Shown here piece by piece: positions 38,757-47,539 of a DNA stretch of 64,000 nucleotides (within the stretch, counting starts at the first letter, position 1; each line of letters starts with the position of its first letter). The DNA is from Pullichristensenella sp002068815 (GTDB lineage Bacteria; Bacillota; Clostridia; Christensenellales; Aristaeellaceae). The position numbers and the translations under genes were made by a program. The notes under the pieces were generated by a model. The model saw nothing but the letters and a program-made list of their open reading frames with translations. It was not told the origin of the DNA and searched no databases. The stretch spans positions 124,001 through 188,000 of the forward strand of contig JAXGXF010000001.1 of NCBI GenBank assembly GCA_040772885.1, given 5' to 3'.

Positions 38757-40069
38757 TCGGCAATGTCCTCAATCAGCTCCGCGGAGACGTGCGCATCCGC
38801 GTCCATGTAGTCGGACGACGTCCCGGTTGGCTCGCCCTCCATGTCCGAGAGCATGTGATTCATGTCCGCGTACAGATGAAACGACGCGTCGAGCGCCTCC
38901 GGAAGCTGCGCCTTCCAGAGCTCGATGCCGTTTTCGGGCTTGACCTGCCAGTCCTTCGCGCCCTGCGCGATGAACAGCGGGAGGCCGAGCGCCGACGCGG
39001 TCTCGATCGGGTCGACGGACATCTCGTCGACCTGATAGTAGCTCGGCACGCCGAAAAACGTCTCGGCCATCCGTTGCTCGTCGGTCAGCTGCGCAAGCGC
39101 GGCGAATTTATCGAGCTCCGCCGCGACAAGCGCCTCCCCCTGCGTTTTCTCGTCGCCTTCGAGCTTCGCGAGCACGTCGAGGTTCTGCTGGTACTGCACT
39201 TCCCACAGGTGCAGCGGCGTCCCGGAGAGCAGAACCGCGCCCGCGAGCCGGTCGCCGGCTTCCGGCAGCAGCGCCGTCATCACGCGCGGCGCGAGCATCG
39301 CGCCCATGCTGTGCCCGAGGATGTAGATTTTTCCGATCCGTTCGTCGGCAAGAAGCAATTGTGCGGCGTCGAGCGCATCGTAGACGTACTCCTTTTCGAC
39401 GGTGAAGTCCGCGCCGATCAGCTCCGGGTGCGCGAAGGTGAACTTGTCGTACCGGAGGCTCGCGACGCCGAGCTCGGCGAGGCCGCGCGCGAGATCCCGG
39501 AACGGCGCGTTTGCAAGCGCAGTCTCGTTCATGTCGGATGGGCCGGAGCCGTGCACCATGATGACCGCCGGGAACGGCCCGTCGCCTAAAGGCAGCGTCA
39601 AAAGCCCGTCCGTCGCGTCCTGCGCGTTCGGGCGAAGCTGGATTGCTTCCTCGACGAACTTCCCGTCAACCGCTTCATTTGTCTCCTTGGGCGTAATGGA
39701 CGCGATCGAAATGCCGGAAACCTCCCAATTTTCGCTGACCGCGATGAGAATAACTGCGTCAGCCGCCTCGAACGCGCAGTCCACATATGCGAGCGTAAAG
39801 CCGTCAAGCTGCTCGCTCTCCCCCGCGCTAGCTTCCAAAAACGAACCCATTGCGTCCGTCGCCTGTGCCCAGAGCTCCCGATAACCGTCCGCGGAGCCGA
39901 GCGCCTCCTTTATGACGGCGTCGGAGCGCGCGAACACGTCCTCCCACTTCCCGTCCGCGAGGTCGCGCAGCACGTCGAGCGCAAACGCCTCGGGCGTCCG
40001 CTCCTCCGCGATCGCGAATCCCCCCGCCAACAGGCAAATCGCGAGCAATGTTGCGAGAATTTTACGCAT
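38735..40069 (-). CDS. Secreted alpha/beta hydrolase with N-terminal DUF3887-like domain
   Basis: 444 residues. Signal peptide MRKILATLLAICLLAGGFAI followed by a DUF3887-like domain (ALDVLRDLADGKWEDVFARS) and an alpha/beta hydrolase. The catalytic triad is visible as GHSMGAM (Ser), AQGAKDWQV (Asp) and DMNHML (His), with oxyanion motif VHGSGPSD. It resembles extracellular esterase/peptidase-like hydrolases; substrate unknown. Start at the Met after GAGGGGG; a longer upstream frame has no ribosome binding site. First gene of the tilS-hpt-ftsH transcript. Confidence 0.85.
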   Translation of the reverse strand: MRKILATLLAICLLAGGFAIAEERTPEAFALDVLRDLADGKWEDVFARSDAVIKEALGSADGYRELWAQATDAMGSFLEASAGESEQLDGFTLAYVDCAFEAADAVILIAVSENWEVSGISIASITPKETNEAVDGKFVEEAIQLRPNAQDATDGLLTLPLGDGPFPAVIMVHGSGPSDMNETALANAPFRDLARGLAELGVASLRYDKFTFAHPELIGADFTVEKEYVYDALDAAQLLLADERIGKIYILGHSMGAMLAPRVMTALLPEAGDRLAGAVLLSGTPLHLWEVQYQQNLDVLAKLEGDEKTQGEALVAAELDKFAALAQLTDEQRMAETFFGVPSYYQVDEMSVDPIETASALGLPLFIAQGAKDWQVKPENGIELWKAQLPEALDASFHLYADMNHMLSDMEGEPTGTSSDYMDADAHVSAELIEDIAEWISSKG

Positions 40070-40206
40070 ACACAGTCCCCCTCTGCAAGCCATTATAGGC
40101 GCATTGTCAGTTTTGGGCAACGCAATCCGCCCGAAAGGCTTGTTTCGCCCGCCGAAGCGACGAAAAACCGCGCCGAAATCTCTCAAACGCCGAGAAAATT
40201 ACGAAT

Positions 40207-40235
40207 ATTATACCAGCTTCTTGTGCGTTTGTCGA
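40207..40235 (-). promoter_or_regulatory. Promoter of the hydrolase-tilS-hpt-ftsH group
   Basis: Minus-strand TCGACA (40230-40235), 17 nt, TATAAT (40207-40212), ~130 nt upstream of the start codon. Confidence 0.6.
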
Positions 40236-40327
40236 TAGCAAAACCACCGTGTTCCAGCATAGCTTGCGCGCCGTCCGGGAAACGTTTAAGGGAACGGCCG
40301 CGCAGGCCGTCGCAGGGAGGGATTACC

Positions 40328-41596
40328 ATGAAGAAGGGTCGGACGAGGCGCGTTGTAGGAGTTCTTGTCGCTGCGATGTTTGTCGCCGCGTGCATGTCGC
40401 CGCCGCTGCGCGCCTTTGAAAATCTGCCGGACACGGTCAATCTGAAGTCCGGATCGGCGGCGGAACTCCATTTTACGCTGCCCGGAACGGCGGAACTCGT
40501 GAGCGAATCCGAAACGGTCATTTCCAGCTTTGACCAGAGCCTGGATTCGCTCGGCAGCACGGTCACGCTGAAGGCAGGCGACACGCCCGGCACGGCGACT
40601 GTCACCTACCGCTTTCTCGGGCTGATACCGGTCAAGACCGTTGCGGTCACGGTCGAGGCCGAAAAGGTGCTGATCCCCGGCGGCCAGTCCGTCGGCGTGG
40701 CGATGCTGACCGAGGGCGTCGTCGTGGTCGGCTCGTCGGACATCGGAAACACGCCCAGCCCCGCCCGCATCGCCGGAATCAAGGCGGGCGACCGGATCGT
40801 GCGCGTCAACGACACCGATGTGACGAGCGCCGCGCAGCTCCAGTCGATGATCGGCGAGGGCGGCGAGGCGCTGATCGAGGTCGTGCGAGGCGACGAAGTG
40901 CTCGTGTTCGACGTCGAGCCCGTCCGGGACGCGCGCGACGGCGCGTATCGCCTGGGCGCCTGGGTGCGCGACAGCACCGCGGGCATCGGAACGCTGACCT
41001 TTTTCGATCCGGACACCAGGGAATTCGGGGCGCTCGGCCACGCGATCACGGACGTCGACACGGGCATAGTATTGCCCGTCGGATACGGCGGCATATACGA
41101 AAGCTCGGTTATCGATGTGAACAAAGGGAAAAGCGGCCAGCCGGGCGAGCTGCTCGGACAGTTTTTCGACGTCGAGACGCAGCTCGGAGAGGTCAAGAAA
41201 AATACCGACTTCGGTATCTTTGGAACGGTGAACGACCCGCTCGAGAACCCGTTGTACCCGAACGGTCTGCTCGTCGGGACGCGCGCGGACGTGCACGTCG
41301 GCGAGGCGCAGCTCCTGACGACGCTCGTGGACGGCAAGATTCGCGCCTATGACTGCGAAATCGTCAAGCTGACCGAGCAGAGCGTGCCGACGACGCGCTC
41401 GATGGTCGTCAAAGTCACCGACGACGACCTGCTCGACGCGACGGGCGGCATCGTGCAGGGCATGAGCGGCTCGCCGATCGTGCAGGACGGGCGGCTCGTC
41501 GGCGCCGTCACGCACGTGTTCATCAACGACCCGGCGCAGGGGTACGGCATCTATATAGAATGGATGCTCGATGCGGCGCGGGAGGGAAGCGAATGA
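40328..41596 (+). CDS. spoIVB: SpoIVB serine peptidase
   Basis: 422 residues. N-terminal signal/anchor (VVGVLVAAMFVAACM), a PDZ domain around residues 115-200 (ARIAGIKAGDRIVRVNDTDV) and the S55 peptidase domain with His in FGALGHAITD and the Ser nucleophile in MSGSPIVQDGRLVG (~380). SpoIVB is secreted from the forespore and triggers pro-sigma-K processing. Start is the ATG after GCAGGGAGGG. It is followed by a Spo0A homologue, the classical gene order. The palindrome ATACCGA-CT-TCGGTAT (41202-41217) lies within the coding region. Confidence 0.94.
   Translation: MKKGRTRRVVGVLVAAMFVAACMSPPLRAFENLPDTVNLKSGSAAELHFTLPGTAELVSESETVISSFDQSLDSLGSTVTLKAGDTPGTATVTYRFLGLIPVKTVAVTVEAEKVLIPGGQSVGVAMLTEGVVVVGSSDIGNTPSPARIAGIKAGDRIVRVNDTDVTSAAQLQSMIGEGGEALIEVVRGDEVLVFDVEPVRDARDGAYRLGAWVRDSTAGIGTLTFFDPDTREFGALGHAITDVDTGIVLPVGYGGIYESSVIDVNKGKSGQPGELLGQFFDVETQLGEVKKNTDFGIFGTVNDPLENPLYPNGLLVGTRADVHVGEAQLLTTLVDGKIRAYDCEIVKLTEQSVPTTRSMVVKVTDDDLLDATGGIVQGMSGSPIVQDGRLVGAVTHVFINDPAQGYGIYIEWMLDAAREGSE
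41202..41217. repeat. ATACCGA-CT-TCGGTAT palindrome in spoIVB
   Basis: Perfect 7-bp arms in an AT-rich patch, containing the GACTTCGGT core shared with miaB, mutL and tilS. Confidence 0.65.
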
Positions 41597-41681
41597 ACTC
41601 CGGTTAACTTCCGAAGAAGTGCAGGAATTCTCTGATAGGCGTCGAAGAATTTTTTTATCACGCCGACGGGAGGATGACCAC

Positions 41682-42425
41682 ATGCCGGAGCGCGCAAAAT
41701 CGGCCGTCATCGCCGAGCCATCGCAGGCGGAGTCCGCCCGCGTGGCAAGCGCGCTCAGGTTGATGAATTATACCGCCGTCGCCGAGACCGACAACGCCCT
41801 TTCGGCGCTTCGGCTCGTCGAGGATCGGCAGCCGGACGCGCTCGTCGCGAGCTCGACCCTGCAGCCCTCGGACGGCGTATGGCTGGCGAGGGCGGTGCTT
41901 TCGAGGCCGCTCCGGGTCCGGCCGGCGATCGTGCTCTCGCGCGTGATGGGGCTTTGGCTCCCCGGCGAGGCCGCGCTCGTCGAAAACGGCGTCGCGATCG
42001 TCGAGCGGCCGCTCTGCCGAGACGCGCTCGAAAAGGCGCTCCGCGAGACGGACGTGTGCGTGCGCAGGCTCCCCGAGCGGTTTGTGAAGCGACGAAACGA
42101 GCTGCTCGCGCGGCTCGGCGTCCCCGAGCACGAGGGCCGAAGGTACCTGGAGTGCGCGGTGGGATACGCGTATCAGGACATGCGATTGCTCCGGGGCCTG
42201 ACCGGAAAGCTCTACCCGATGGTCGCCGAGCGATACGGCGTCAGCGCGCGCAAGGTCGAGCAGAGCATGCGCTACGCGATCGAGCTCGCGTGGAAGCACG
42301 GCCGGATCGACGAGCAATACAGAATTTTTCGCGGTACGATAGACGCGCAGCGCGGAAAACCCACCTGTGGGGAAATGATCGCGCAGCTTGCGGACATACT
42401 GCGTATGGAGGAGGTTCGAGGATGA
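41682..42425 (+). CDS. Spo0A-family regulator with degenerate, non-phosphorylatable receiver
   Basis: 247 residues. The C-terminal ~115 residues are a good Spo0A DNA-binding domain (LLRGLTGKLYPMVAERYGVS, then KVEQSMRYAIELAWKHGRID). The N-terminal receiver keeps its length and fold pattern but has lost the phosphorylation machinery: the acidic pair reads EP (residues 12-13), the phospho-acceptor Asp is Ser57 (PDALVASSTLQPSDG against PDVLVLDIIMPHLDG in Bacillus), and the conserved Lys is Arg (VERPL). It sits in the canonical spo0A position after spoIVB. A CGTCGAA word (41640-41646) resembling a 0A box is 36 nt upstream. It may act without phosphorelay, or be a paralogue of a true Spo0A encoded elsewhere. 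Confidence 0.85.
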   Translation: MPERAKSAVIAEPSQAESARVASALRLMNYTAVAETDNALSALRLVEDRQPDALVASSTLQPSDGVWLARAVLSRPLRVRPAIVLSRVMGLWLPGEAALVENGVAIVERPLCRDALEKALRETDVCVRRLPERFVKRRNELLARLGVPEHEGRRYLECAVGYAYQDMRLLRGLTGKLYPMVAERYGVSARKVEQSMRYAIELAWKHGRIDEQYRIFRGTIDAQRGKPTCGEMIAQLADILRMEEVRG

Positions 42426-43600
42426 CGAAGATGAAGCGCGTGGTGCTGATCGTGCTGGACGGCGTGGGCTGCGGCGCGCAGGCGGATGCGGATAAATACG
42501 GCGATGTCGGCGCGAACACGCTGAAGCACGTATACGAACAGGGGAAGCCCGAGATACCGAACCTCCGGGAGCTGGGCCTGCTCTGCGCGGCCGGCATCGT
42601 CCCGGCCGAGGAGGAGGAGCCGGTCGGCTGCTACGGCCGCATGACCGAGCGCGCCGCCGGCAAGGACACGACGACCGGCCACTGGGAGATCGCGGGCCTC
42701 ACGCTTAACAAGCCCTTCCCCACCTACCCGAACGGCTTTCCGGAGGAATTGATCAAGCAGTTCGAGGAGGCGGTCGGGCTCGAGACGATCGGGAACAAGC
42801 CCGCGTCCGGCACGGCCATCATCGAGGAACTCGGGGCGGAGCATCTGCGCACGTGCAAGCTGATCGTCTACACGTCCGCGGACAGCGTCTTTCAGATCGC
42901 CGCGCACGAGGCGATCGTGCCGCCGGCGGAGCTCTGGCACTACTGCCGCATCGCGCGCAGGCTCTTAAAGGGCGAGCATGCGGTCGGGCGCGTGATCGCC
43001 AGGCCGTTCATCGGCGAGGTCGGCGCGTTCCAGCGCACCGCGAACCGGCGCGACTTCTCGGTCGACCCGTCCGGGAACACGCTGCTCGACGTCCTCAAAG
43101 CAGAGGGCTACGACGTGCTCGGCGTCGGCAAGATCGAGGACATATTCAACCACCGCGGGCTCACGGGCTCGAACCACGCCGCCGGAAACGACGCCTGCGT
43201 CGACGCGATCCTCGAGTATCTCAAAAAGGACAATTGGAAGGGGCTGCTGTTCGCGAACCTCGTCGACACCGACATGCTCTTCGGCCACCGAAACGACGTC
43301 CGCGGGTTTGCGAAGGCGCTCGAGGCGTTCGACCGGCGGCTTCCGGAGATTCTGAAGCTGCTCGGCGACGACGGGATGGTCATCATCACCGCCGACCACG
43401 GCTGCGACCCGGCGTTTCCCTCGACCGACCACACGCGCGAGCAGGTTCCGGTGCTGGCCTGGGGGCTCGGGCTGCAGGAGGGCGTCGCGCTCGGCGAGCG
43501 GGCGACGTTTGCCGACGTGTCGGCGACGGTGCTCGAGGCGCTCGGCGCCCGGGGGAAGCTCGACGGCCGCTCGTTCTATAAGGACATCGCGCTCGGCTGA
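42422..43600 (+). CDS. deoB: Phosphopentomutase
   Basis: 392 residues. Alkaline-phosphatase-type metalloenzyme: VVLIVLDGVGCGAQADADKY at the first metal site, GKDTTTGHWEIAG around the phospho-Thr, ITADHGCDPAFPSTDHTREQ at the second metal site. It interconverts (deoxy)ribose-1-phosphate and 5-phosphate in nucleoside salvage. Start overlaps the Spo0A-like stop (ATGA). Confidence 0.96.
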   Translation: MTKMKRVVLIVLDGVGCGAQADADKYGDVGANTLKHVYEQGKPEIPNLRELGLLCAAGIVPAEEEEPVGCYGRMTERAAGKDTTTGHWEIAGLTLNKPFPTYPNGFPEELIKQFEEAVGLETIGNKPASGTAIIEELGAEHLRTCKLIVYTSADSVFQIAAHEAIVPPAELWHYCRIARRLLKGEHAVGRVIARPFIGEVGAFQRTANRRDFSVDPSGNTLLDVLKAEGYDVLGVGKIEDIFNHRGLTGSNHAAGNDACVDAILEYLKKDNWKGLLFANLVDTDMLFGHRNDVRGFAKALEAFDRRLPEILKLLGDDGMVIITADHGCDPAFPSTDHTREQVPVLAWGLGLQEGVALGERATFADVSATVLEALGARGKLDGRSFYKDIALG

Positions 43601-43644
43601 CCGGGCGGAGGGCATCCATGACGGCGAGAAATTTCCGGTTTCGG

Positions 43645-43684
43645 GGATTTCCCGCCTTTTTCCACCCAGCGCACCGGGAAATCC
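43645..43684. repeat. 10-bp perfect inverted repeat after deoB
   Basis: GGATTTCCCG (43645-43654) and CGGGAAATCC (43675-43684), 20-nt loop, no T-run. It could end the deoB transcript weakly or be a protein site. Confidence 0.4.
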
Positions 43685-43737
43685 GCGCCGGGGAGCGGTC
43701 TTTTCCCGATTTTTACGGGGTTTGAGGCAAACTGGCC

Positions 43738-43766
43738 TTTTCGCATCCGGCGAATTGTGGTATAAT
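43738..43766 (+). promoter_or_regulatory. Extended -10 promoter of the vanW-type gene
   Basis: TATAAT (43761-43766) preceded by TGTGG (extended -10); the -35 (TTTTCG) is poor. Confidence 0.5.
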
Positions 43767-43845
43767 AAAGAAGGCATCGCCGGAGCCCCGCGCGCGGATC
43801 GGGGCTCGGAAGTGAACGCAACAGGCCAAAAGGGAGCACATCCTC

Positions 43846-45297
43846 ATGCAGCGAAAACGCACTGTGCCCGCCAAGCGCGGATATCATACAAGGCAGGCCT
43901 CCGGGCGCTCGAAGGCCATCGGCGTGGCGCTCATCGTCGCGGCGCTCGCGCTTCTGTGGTTTTTGCTCGACACGATCATCGCGCTGGGCGTCGGGGAGAG
44001 CCGCTTCTATAACGTCTACGTCAACGGCGTGCCGCTGAAGGGCTACACGAAGCAGCAGGGCTACCAGTGGTTTGAAAAGCTCGAGGCGGACTGGCAGAGC
44101 CGGAGCTTCGAGCTCTACCACGGAAACGACGCGTGGTCGTTCTCCCCCGCGATGGTCGGCGCGCAGCTCAACGAGGAAGAGGCGATCGAGCGCGCCTGGA
44201 ATTTCGGCCACGTCGGAAACATCTTCGCGAGAAAATCGCAGATTCGGTCTCTGGCCGGCGAACCCCAGTACTTCACCAGCGCAATCTCCTACGACGAGGC
44301 GCTGATGGAGGACTTTTTGCGCTCGGTTCAGCAAAAGACAGACAAGCCGGCCGTCGACGCGGTCGTCGCGCTGGGCGACGACGGGCCGTGGGTCAAGGAC
44401 AAGTCGTCGGACGGCTCAAAGCTCGACGTCGATGCGACGCTCAAGATTCTGAACAACCTGATGCTCACCGGCGCGCCCGGCGAGCGGATGGAGCTGCCGG
44501 TCGAAATCCTGAAGCCCGCGATCACGACCGAGGACGCCTCCGAGAGCCTGAACGTCATCGCGGAGTTCACGACGGGCATCGTCGGCAGCCGCGAGAGCCG
44601 GAAGTGGAACATCAAGAAGGCGCTTTCGTCCTTCAACGGCGTCACGGTCTACCCGGGCATGCAGATGGGCTTCAACGAGATCGTCGGCGAGCGCACGCAG
44701 GCGCACGGGTTCAAGAAGGCCCCGGAGTTCTCCGAGGGCACGACGACCGAGGACTACGGCGGCGGCGTCTGCCAGGCGTCGACGACGCTCTACGGGGCGC
44801 TGTTGCAGTCCGGCATGACGATCGTCCGGCGCAGCCCGCACTCGATGACCGTGGGATACGTCTATCCGAGCCTCGACGCCGCGGTCACAAACACCGGCAG
44901 CAAGGACCTCGTGTTCCGCAACGATTCCGACCACCCGATGTATATCTATACGAACGTCACGGAGGCAAGCGCGACGGTCAAGATCTACGGCGCCCGCCCG
45001 CCCTACCACTACGACTACGACTACAAGGTGCTCATGGACAATATCCCCGGCACGCGCGAGGTGCTGCGCGTCGACACGACCGGGGAATACGCGACCTACA
45101 CCGACGAAAAGGTGCTCGGCAGCGAGGCCAAGATGGGCCGCAAGAGCGAGGGCTGGCTGATCAGCTACGACTGGGAGACCGGCGAGGAGGTCAAGCGCGA
45201 GAAGCTCTCGACCGACTACTACGAGCCCGGCGTGACCGTCTACTACACCGGCACGCAGGTGCGCTCCGGCCCATCTGCGACCCCGACCCCGTGGTAA
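43846..45297 (+). CDS. VanW-domain membrane-anchored cell-wall protein
   Basis: 483 residues. One N-terminal transmembrane helix (AIGVALIVAALALLWFLLDT), peptidoglycan-binding-4-like repeats (~55-250), then the VanW domain with GGGVCQASTTLYGALLQSGM and the Pro/Thr-rich end SGPSATPTPW. VanW proteins are named after a vancomycin-resistance cluster gene but are common in resistant and sensitive Clostridia alike. No resistance genes are nearby, so resistance should not be inferred. Start is the ATG after AAAGGGAGCAC. Confidence 0.85.
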   Translation: MQRKRTVPAKRGYHTRQASGRSKAIGVALIVAALALLWFLLDTIIALGVGESRFYNVYVNGVPLKGYTKQQGYQWFEKLEADWQSRSFELYHGNDAWSFSPAMVGAQLNEEEAIERAWNFGHVGNIFARKSQIRSLAGEPQYFTSAISYDEALMEDFLRSVQQKTDKPAVDAVVALGDDGPWVKDKSSDGSKLDVDATLKILNNLMLTGAPGERMELPVEILKPAITTEDASESLNVIAEFTTGIVGSRESRKWNIKKALSSFNGVTVYPGMQMGFNEIVGERTQAHGFKKAPEFSEGTTTEDYGGGVCQASTTLYGALLQSGMTIVRRSPHSMTVGYVYPSLDAAVTNTGSKDLVFRNDSDHPMYIYTNVTEASATVKIYGARPPYHYDYDYKVLMDNIPGTREVLRVDTTGEYATYTDEKVLGSEAKMGRKSEGWLISYDWETGEEVKREKLSTDYYEPGVTVYYTGTQVRSGPSATPTPW

Positions 45298-45314
45298 GAG
45301 AAGGAGGATGCCTG

Positions 45315-45698
45315 ATGAAGAAGTGCTTTCTGACGGAAAAGGGCCCGAAGGCCGTCGGCCCGTATTCGACGGCGGTTGTGTACGGCGACACGGTCTACGT
45401 CTCCGGCATGGTTCCGATCGACCCCGCGGTCGGCAAGCTCGTCGAGGGGGGCGTCGAGGAGCAGGCGCGGCAGGTGTTTGAGAACATCAGGACCGTGCTC
45501 TCCGAAATGGAGCTCTCGATGGCCGACGTGCTGAAGACGACCGTGTTCCTCGTCGACATGGGCGACTTCCAGAAGGTCAACGCGATCTACAGGGAGTACT
45601 TCGGCCCCGACTACCCCGCCCGCAGCTGCGTCGAGGTCTCGAAGCTGCCGGTCGGCGCGATGGTCGAGGTGGAAGTGATCTCGGCGAACCGACAATAG
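45315..45698 (+). CDS. ridA: RidA family reactive enamine/imine deaminase
   Basis: 127 residues. AVGPYSTAVVYGDTVYVSGM at the start and PARSCVEVSKLPVGAMVEVE, with the catalytic Arg, at the end. It hydrolyses 2-aminoacrylate and similar enamines released by PLP enzymes. Ribosome binding site AAGGAGG. It is followed closely by prs, proB and proA. Confidence 0.94.
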   Translation: MKKCFLTEKGPKAVGPYSTAVVYGDTVYVSGMVPIDPAVGKLVEGGVEEQARQVFENIRTVLSEMELSMADVLKTTVFLVDMGDFQKVNAIYREYFGPDYPARSCVEVSKLPVGAMVEVEVISANRQ

Positions 45699-45727
45699 TG
45701 TACAAGTGAAAAGGAGCGTGTTGAAGG

Positions 45728-46729
45728 GTGTTTGACAGCGCGAACATATCCATCTTCGCGGGCAGCGGCGGGCAGGTGTTTGCAGAGCGCATGTGCCGCT
45801 ACATGGGCCGCAAGGTGGGAAATTCGGAAGTGATCACATTCTCGGAGGGCAATACGTTCGTTCGGATCAACGAGTCCGTTCGTGACCGCGACGTGTACCT
45901 CGTGCAGCCGATCGGCATGCACTCGAACAACGAATTTGTCGAGATACTCTTCTGGATGGACGCCTTCAAGCGCGCGAACGCCCTGACCGTGACCCTAGTC
46001 ATGCCCTATTTCGCCTATGCGAAGGGCGACAAAAAGGACGAGCCCCGCGTGTCGATCCGCGCGCGCGTCTGCGCCGAGTGCATGGAGCTCGCGGGCGCGG
46101 ACCGCTTTGTGACGATGGATTTGCACGCGCAGCAGGTGCAGGGCTTCTTCAAAAGGCCGATGGACCACCTGTACGCGATGCCGATGCTCTCGGAGATCAT
46201 CCGGATGATGAACCTCCCGAACGCGGTCGTCGTCTCCCCGGACGCGGGCTACGCCAAGCAGGCGCGCAAGTACGCCTCGGCGCTGAGCCTGCCGATCGCC
46301 ATCGGCGACAAGGAGCGGTTCGACCACTCCGAAAACGCGCAGGTGCTCGAGATCATCGGATGCGTCGAGGGCAAGGACGCGCTGATCGTCGACGACTTCA
46401 CGATCTCCGGCGGCACGCTCGTCAACATCGCGGACGCGCTGAAAAAGCGCGGCGCGCAGCGCATATTCGCGCTTTTGTCGCACAACATCATCTCCGCGCG
46501 CGGCGTGACGCGCATCGACCTGAGCCCGATAGAAACCGTGTTTTCGACCGACACCGTCGATAACCCGAACATCATAGGACATCCGAAGTTCAAGACGATC
46601 TCGGTCGCGCCGATGTTCGCCGAGACGATCATGCGCTTCTACAACTACGAGTCCATCAACTCGATGTTCTCGCAGCTCCCCGAGAACATCGTGCACGCCG
46701 GCTTCGAGCTGGCCGATCTCACGCTTTGA
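45728..46729 (+). CDS. prs: Ribose-phosphate pyrophosphokinase (PRPP synthetase)
   Basis: 333 residues from a GTG. An in-frame TGA lies four bases upstream, so no earlier start is possible; AAGGAG precedes it. Motifs are ISIFAGSGGQVFAERMCRYM, FVTMDLHAQQVQGFF and the PRPP-binding IVDDFTISGGTLVNIA. It makes PRPP from ribose-5-phosphate and ATP. The sequence is somewhat divergent from the housekeeping Prs (for example FTISGGT in place of the usual DTAGT-type motif), so it may be a secondary copy. It overlaps the region of the proB ribosome binding site. Confidence 0.85.
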   Translation: MFDSANISIFAGSGGQVFAERMCRYMGRKVGNSEVITFSEGNTFVRINESVRDRDVYLVQPIGMHSNNEFVEILFWMDAFKRANALTVTLVMPYFAYAKGDKKDEPRVSIRARVCAECMELAGADRFVTMDLHAQQVQGFFKRPMDHLYAMPMLSEIIRMMNLPNAVVVSPDAGYAKQARKYASALSLPIAIGDKERFDHSENAQVLEIIGCVEGKDALIVDDFTISGGTLVNIADALKKRGAQRIFALLSHNIISARGVTRIDLSPIETVFSTDTVDNPNIIGHPKFKTISVAPMFAETIMRFYNYESINSMFSQLPENIVHAGFELADLTL

Positions 46730-46743
46730 GCGCGGAGGAAAGC

Positions 46744-47538
46744 ATGAATCACTTTCAGGACGCGAAGCGCGTCGTATTCAAGGTCGGCACCTCGACGCTC
46801 ACGCACGACACCGGCAAGCTCAACCTGCGCCGCATGCGCGACCTGTCGCGCGTGCTCTCCGACCTCAAAAACGCCGGCCGCGAGGTCGTGCTCGTCTCCT
46901 CCGGCGCGATCGCCGTGGGCGTTCACAAGCTGAACCTCGAGAAGCGCCCGCATGACATCGGCGGCAGGCAGGCGTGCGCCGCGGTCGGCCAGTGCGAGCT
47001 CATGTACATCTACGACAAGCTGTTCAGCGAGTACGGCCACGTGACCGCGCAGGTGCTGCTCACGCGCGACTGCGTCGACGACCGCATCCGCAACATGAAC
47101 ATACAGAACGCGTTCGAGCGGCTGATGGGCATGGGCGCGCTGCCGATCGTCAACGAAAACGACACGGTCGCCGTCGAGGAGATCGTGTTCGGCGACAACG
47201 ACACGCTCTCGGCGATCGTCGCGAAGGTCGTGAACGCCGACGCGCTGATCATACTGACCGACATCGACGGGCTGCACGAGCAGAACCCGCGCACGAACCC
47301 GGACGCGAAGCTCATCCACGTCGTCGAGAAGGTCACGCAGCATACGCGCGACATCGCCGGCGGCACCGGTTCGAGCCGCGGCACCGGCGGCATGATCACG
47401 AAGATCGAGGCCGCGGACATCGCGACGAACGCCGGCATCGTGACGGCGATCATCGACGGCTCCGATCCCGACGACATCTACCGGCTGTTCGACGGCGAGC
47501 CGATCGGCACGGTGTTCCTCGCCCGGAGGGGGAATTGA
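46744..47538 (+). CDS. proB: Glutamate 5-kinase
   Basis: 264 residues. Amino-acid kinase fold: VVFKVGTSTLTHDTGKL, VLVSSGAIAVGV, LPIVNENDTVAVEEI, FGDNDTLSAIVA and GTGGMITKIEAADIA. First step of proline synthesis. No PUA domain, as in many Firmicutes. Start is the ATG after GCGGAGGAAAGC. The proA gene starts 1 nt after the stop. Confidence 0.95.
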   Translation: MNHFQDAKRVVFKVGTSTLTHDTGKLNLRRMRDLSRVLSDLKNAGREVVLVSSGAIAVGVHKLNLEKRPHDIGGRQACAAVGQCELMYIYDKLFSEYGHVTAQVLLTRDCVDDRIRNMNIQNAFERLMGMGALPIVNENDTVAVEEIVFGDNDTLSAIVAKVVNADALIILTDIDGLHEQNPRTNPDAKLIHVVEKVTQHTRDIAGGTGSSRGTGGMITKIEAADIATNAGIVTAIIDGSDPDDIYRLFDGEPIGTVFLARRGN

Positions 47539-47539
47539 C

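Noticed and set aside
40230..40236. TGTCGAT upstream of spoIVB as a 0A box
   Set aside because: It coincides with the -35 of a good minus-strand promoter for the hydrolase gene; a single 6/7 match is weak evidence.
43846..45297. VanW-type gene as a vancomycin-resistance marker
   Set aside because: No vanRS/HAX-like genes are near, and VanW domains are common in cell-wall proteins of Clostridia without resistance.
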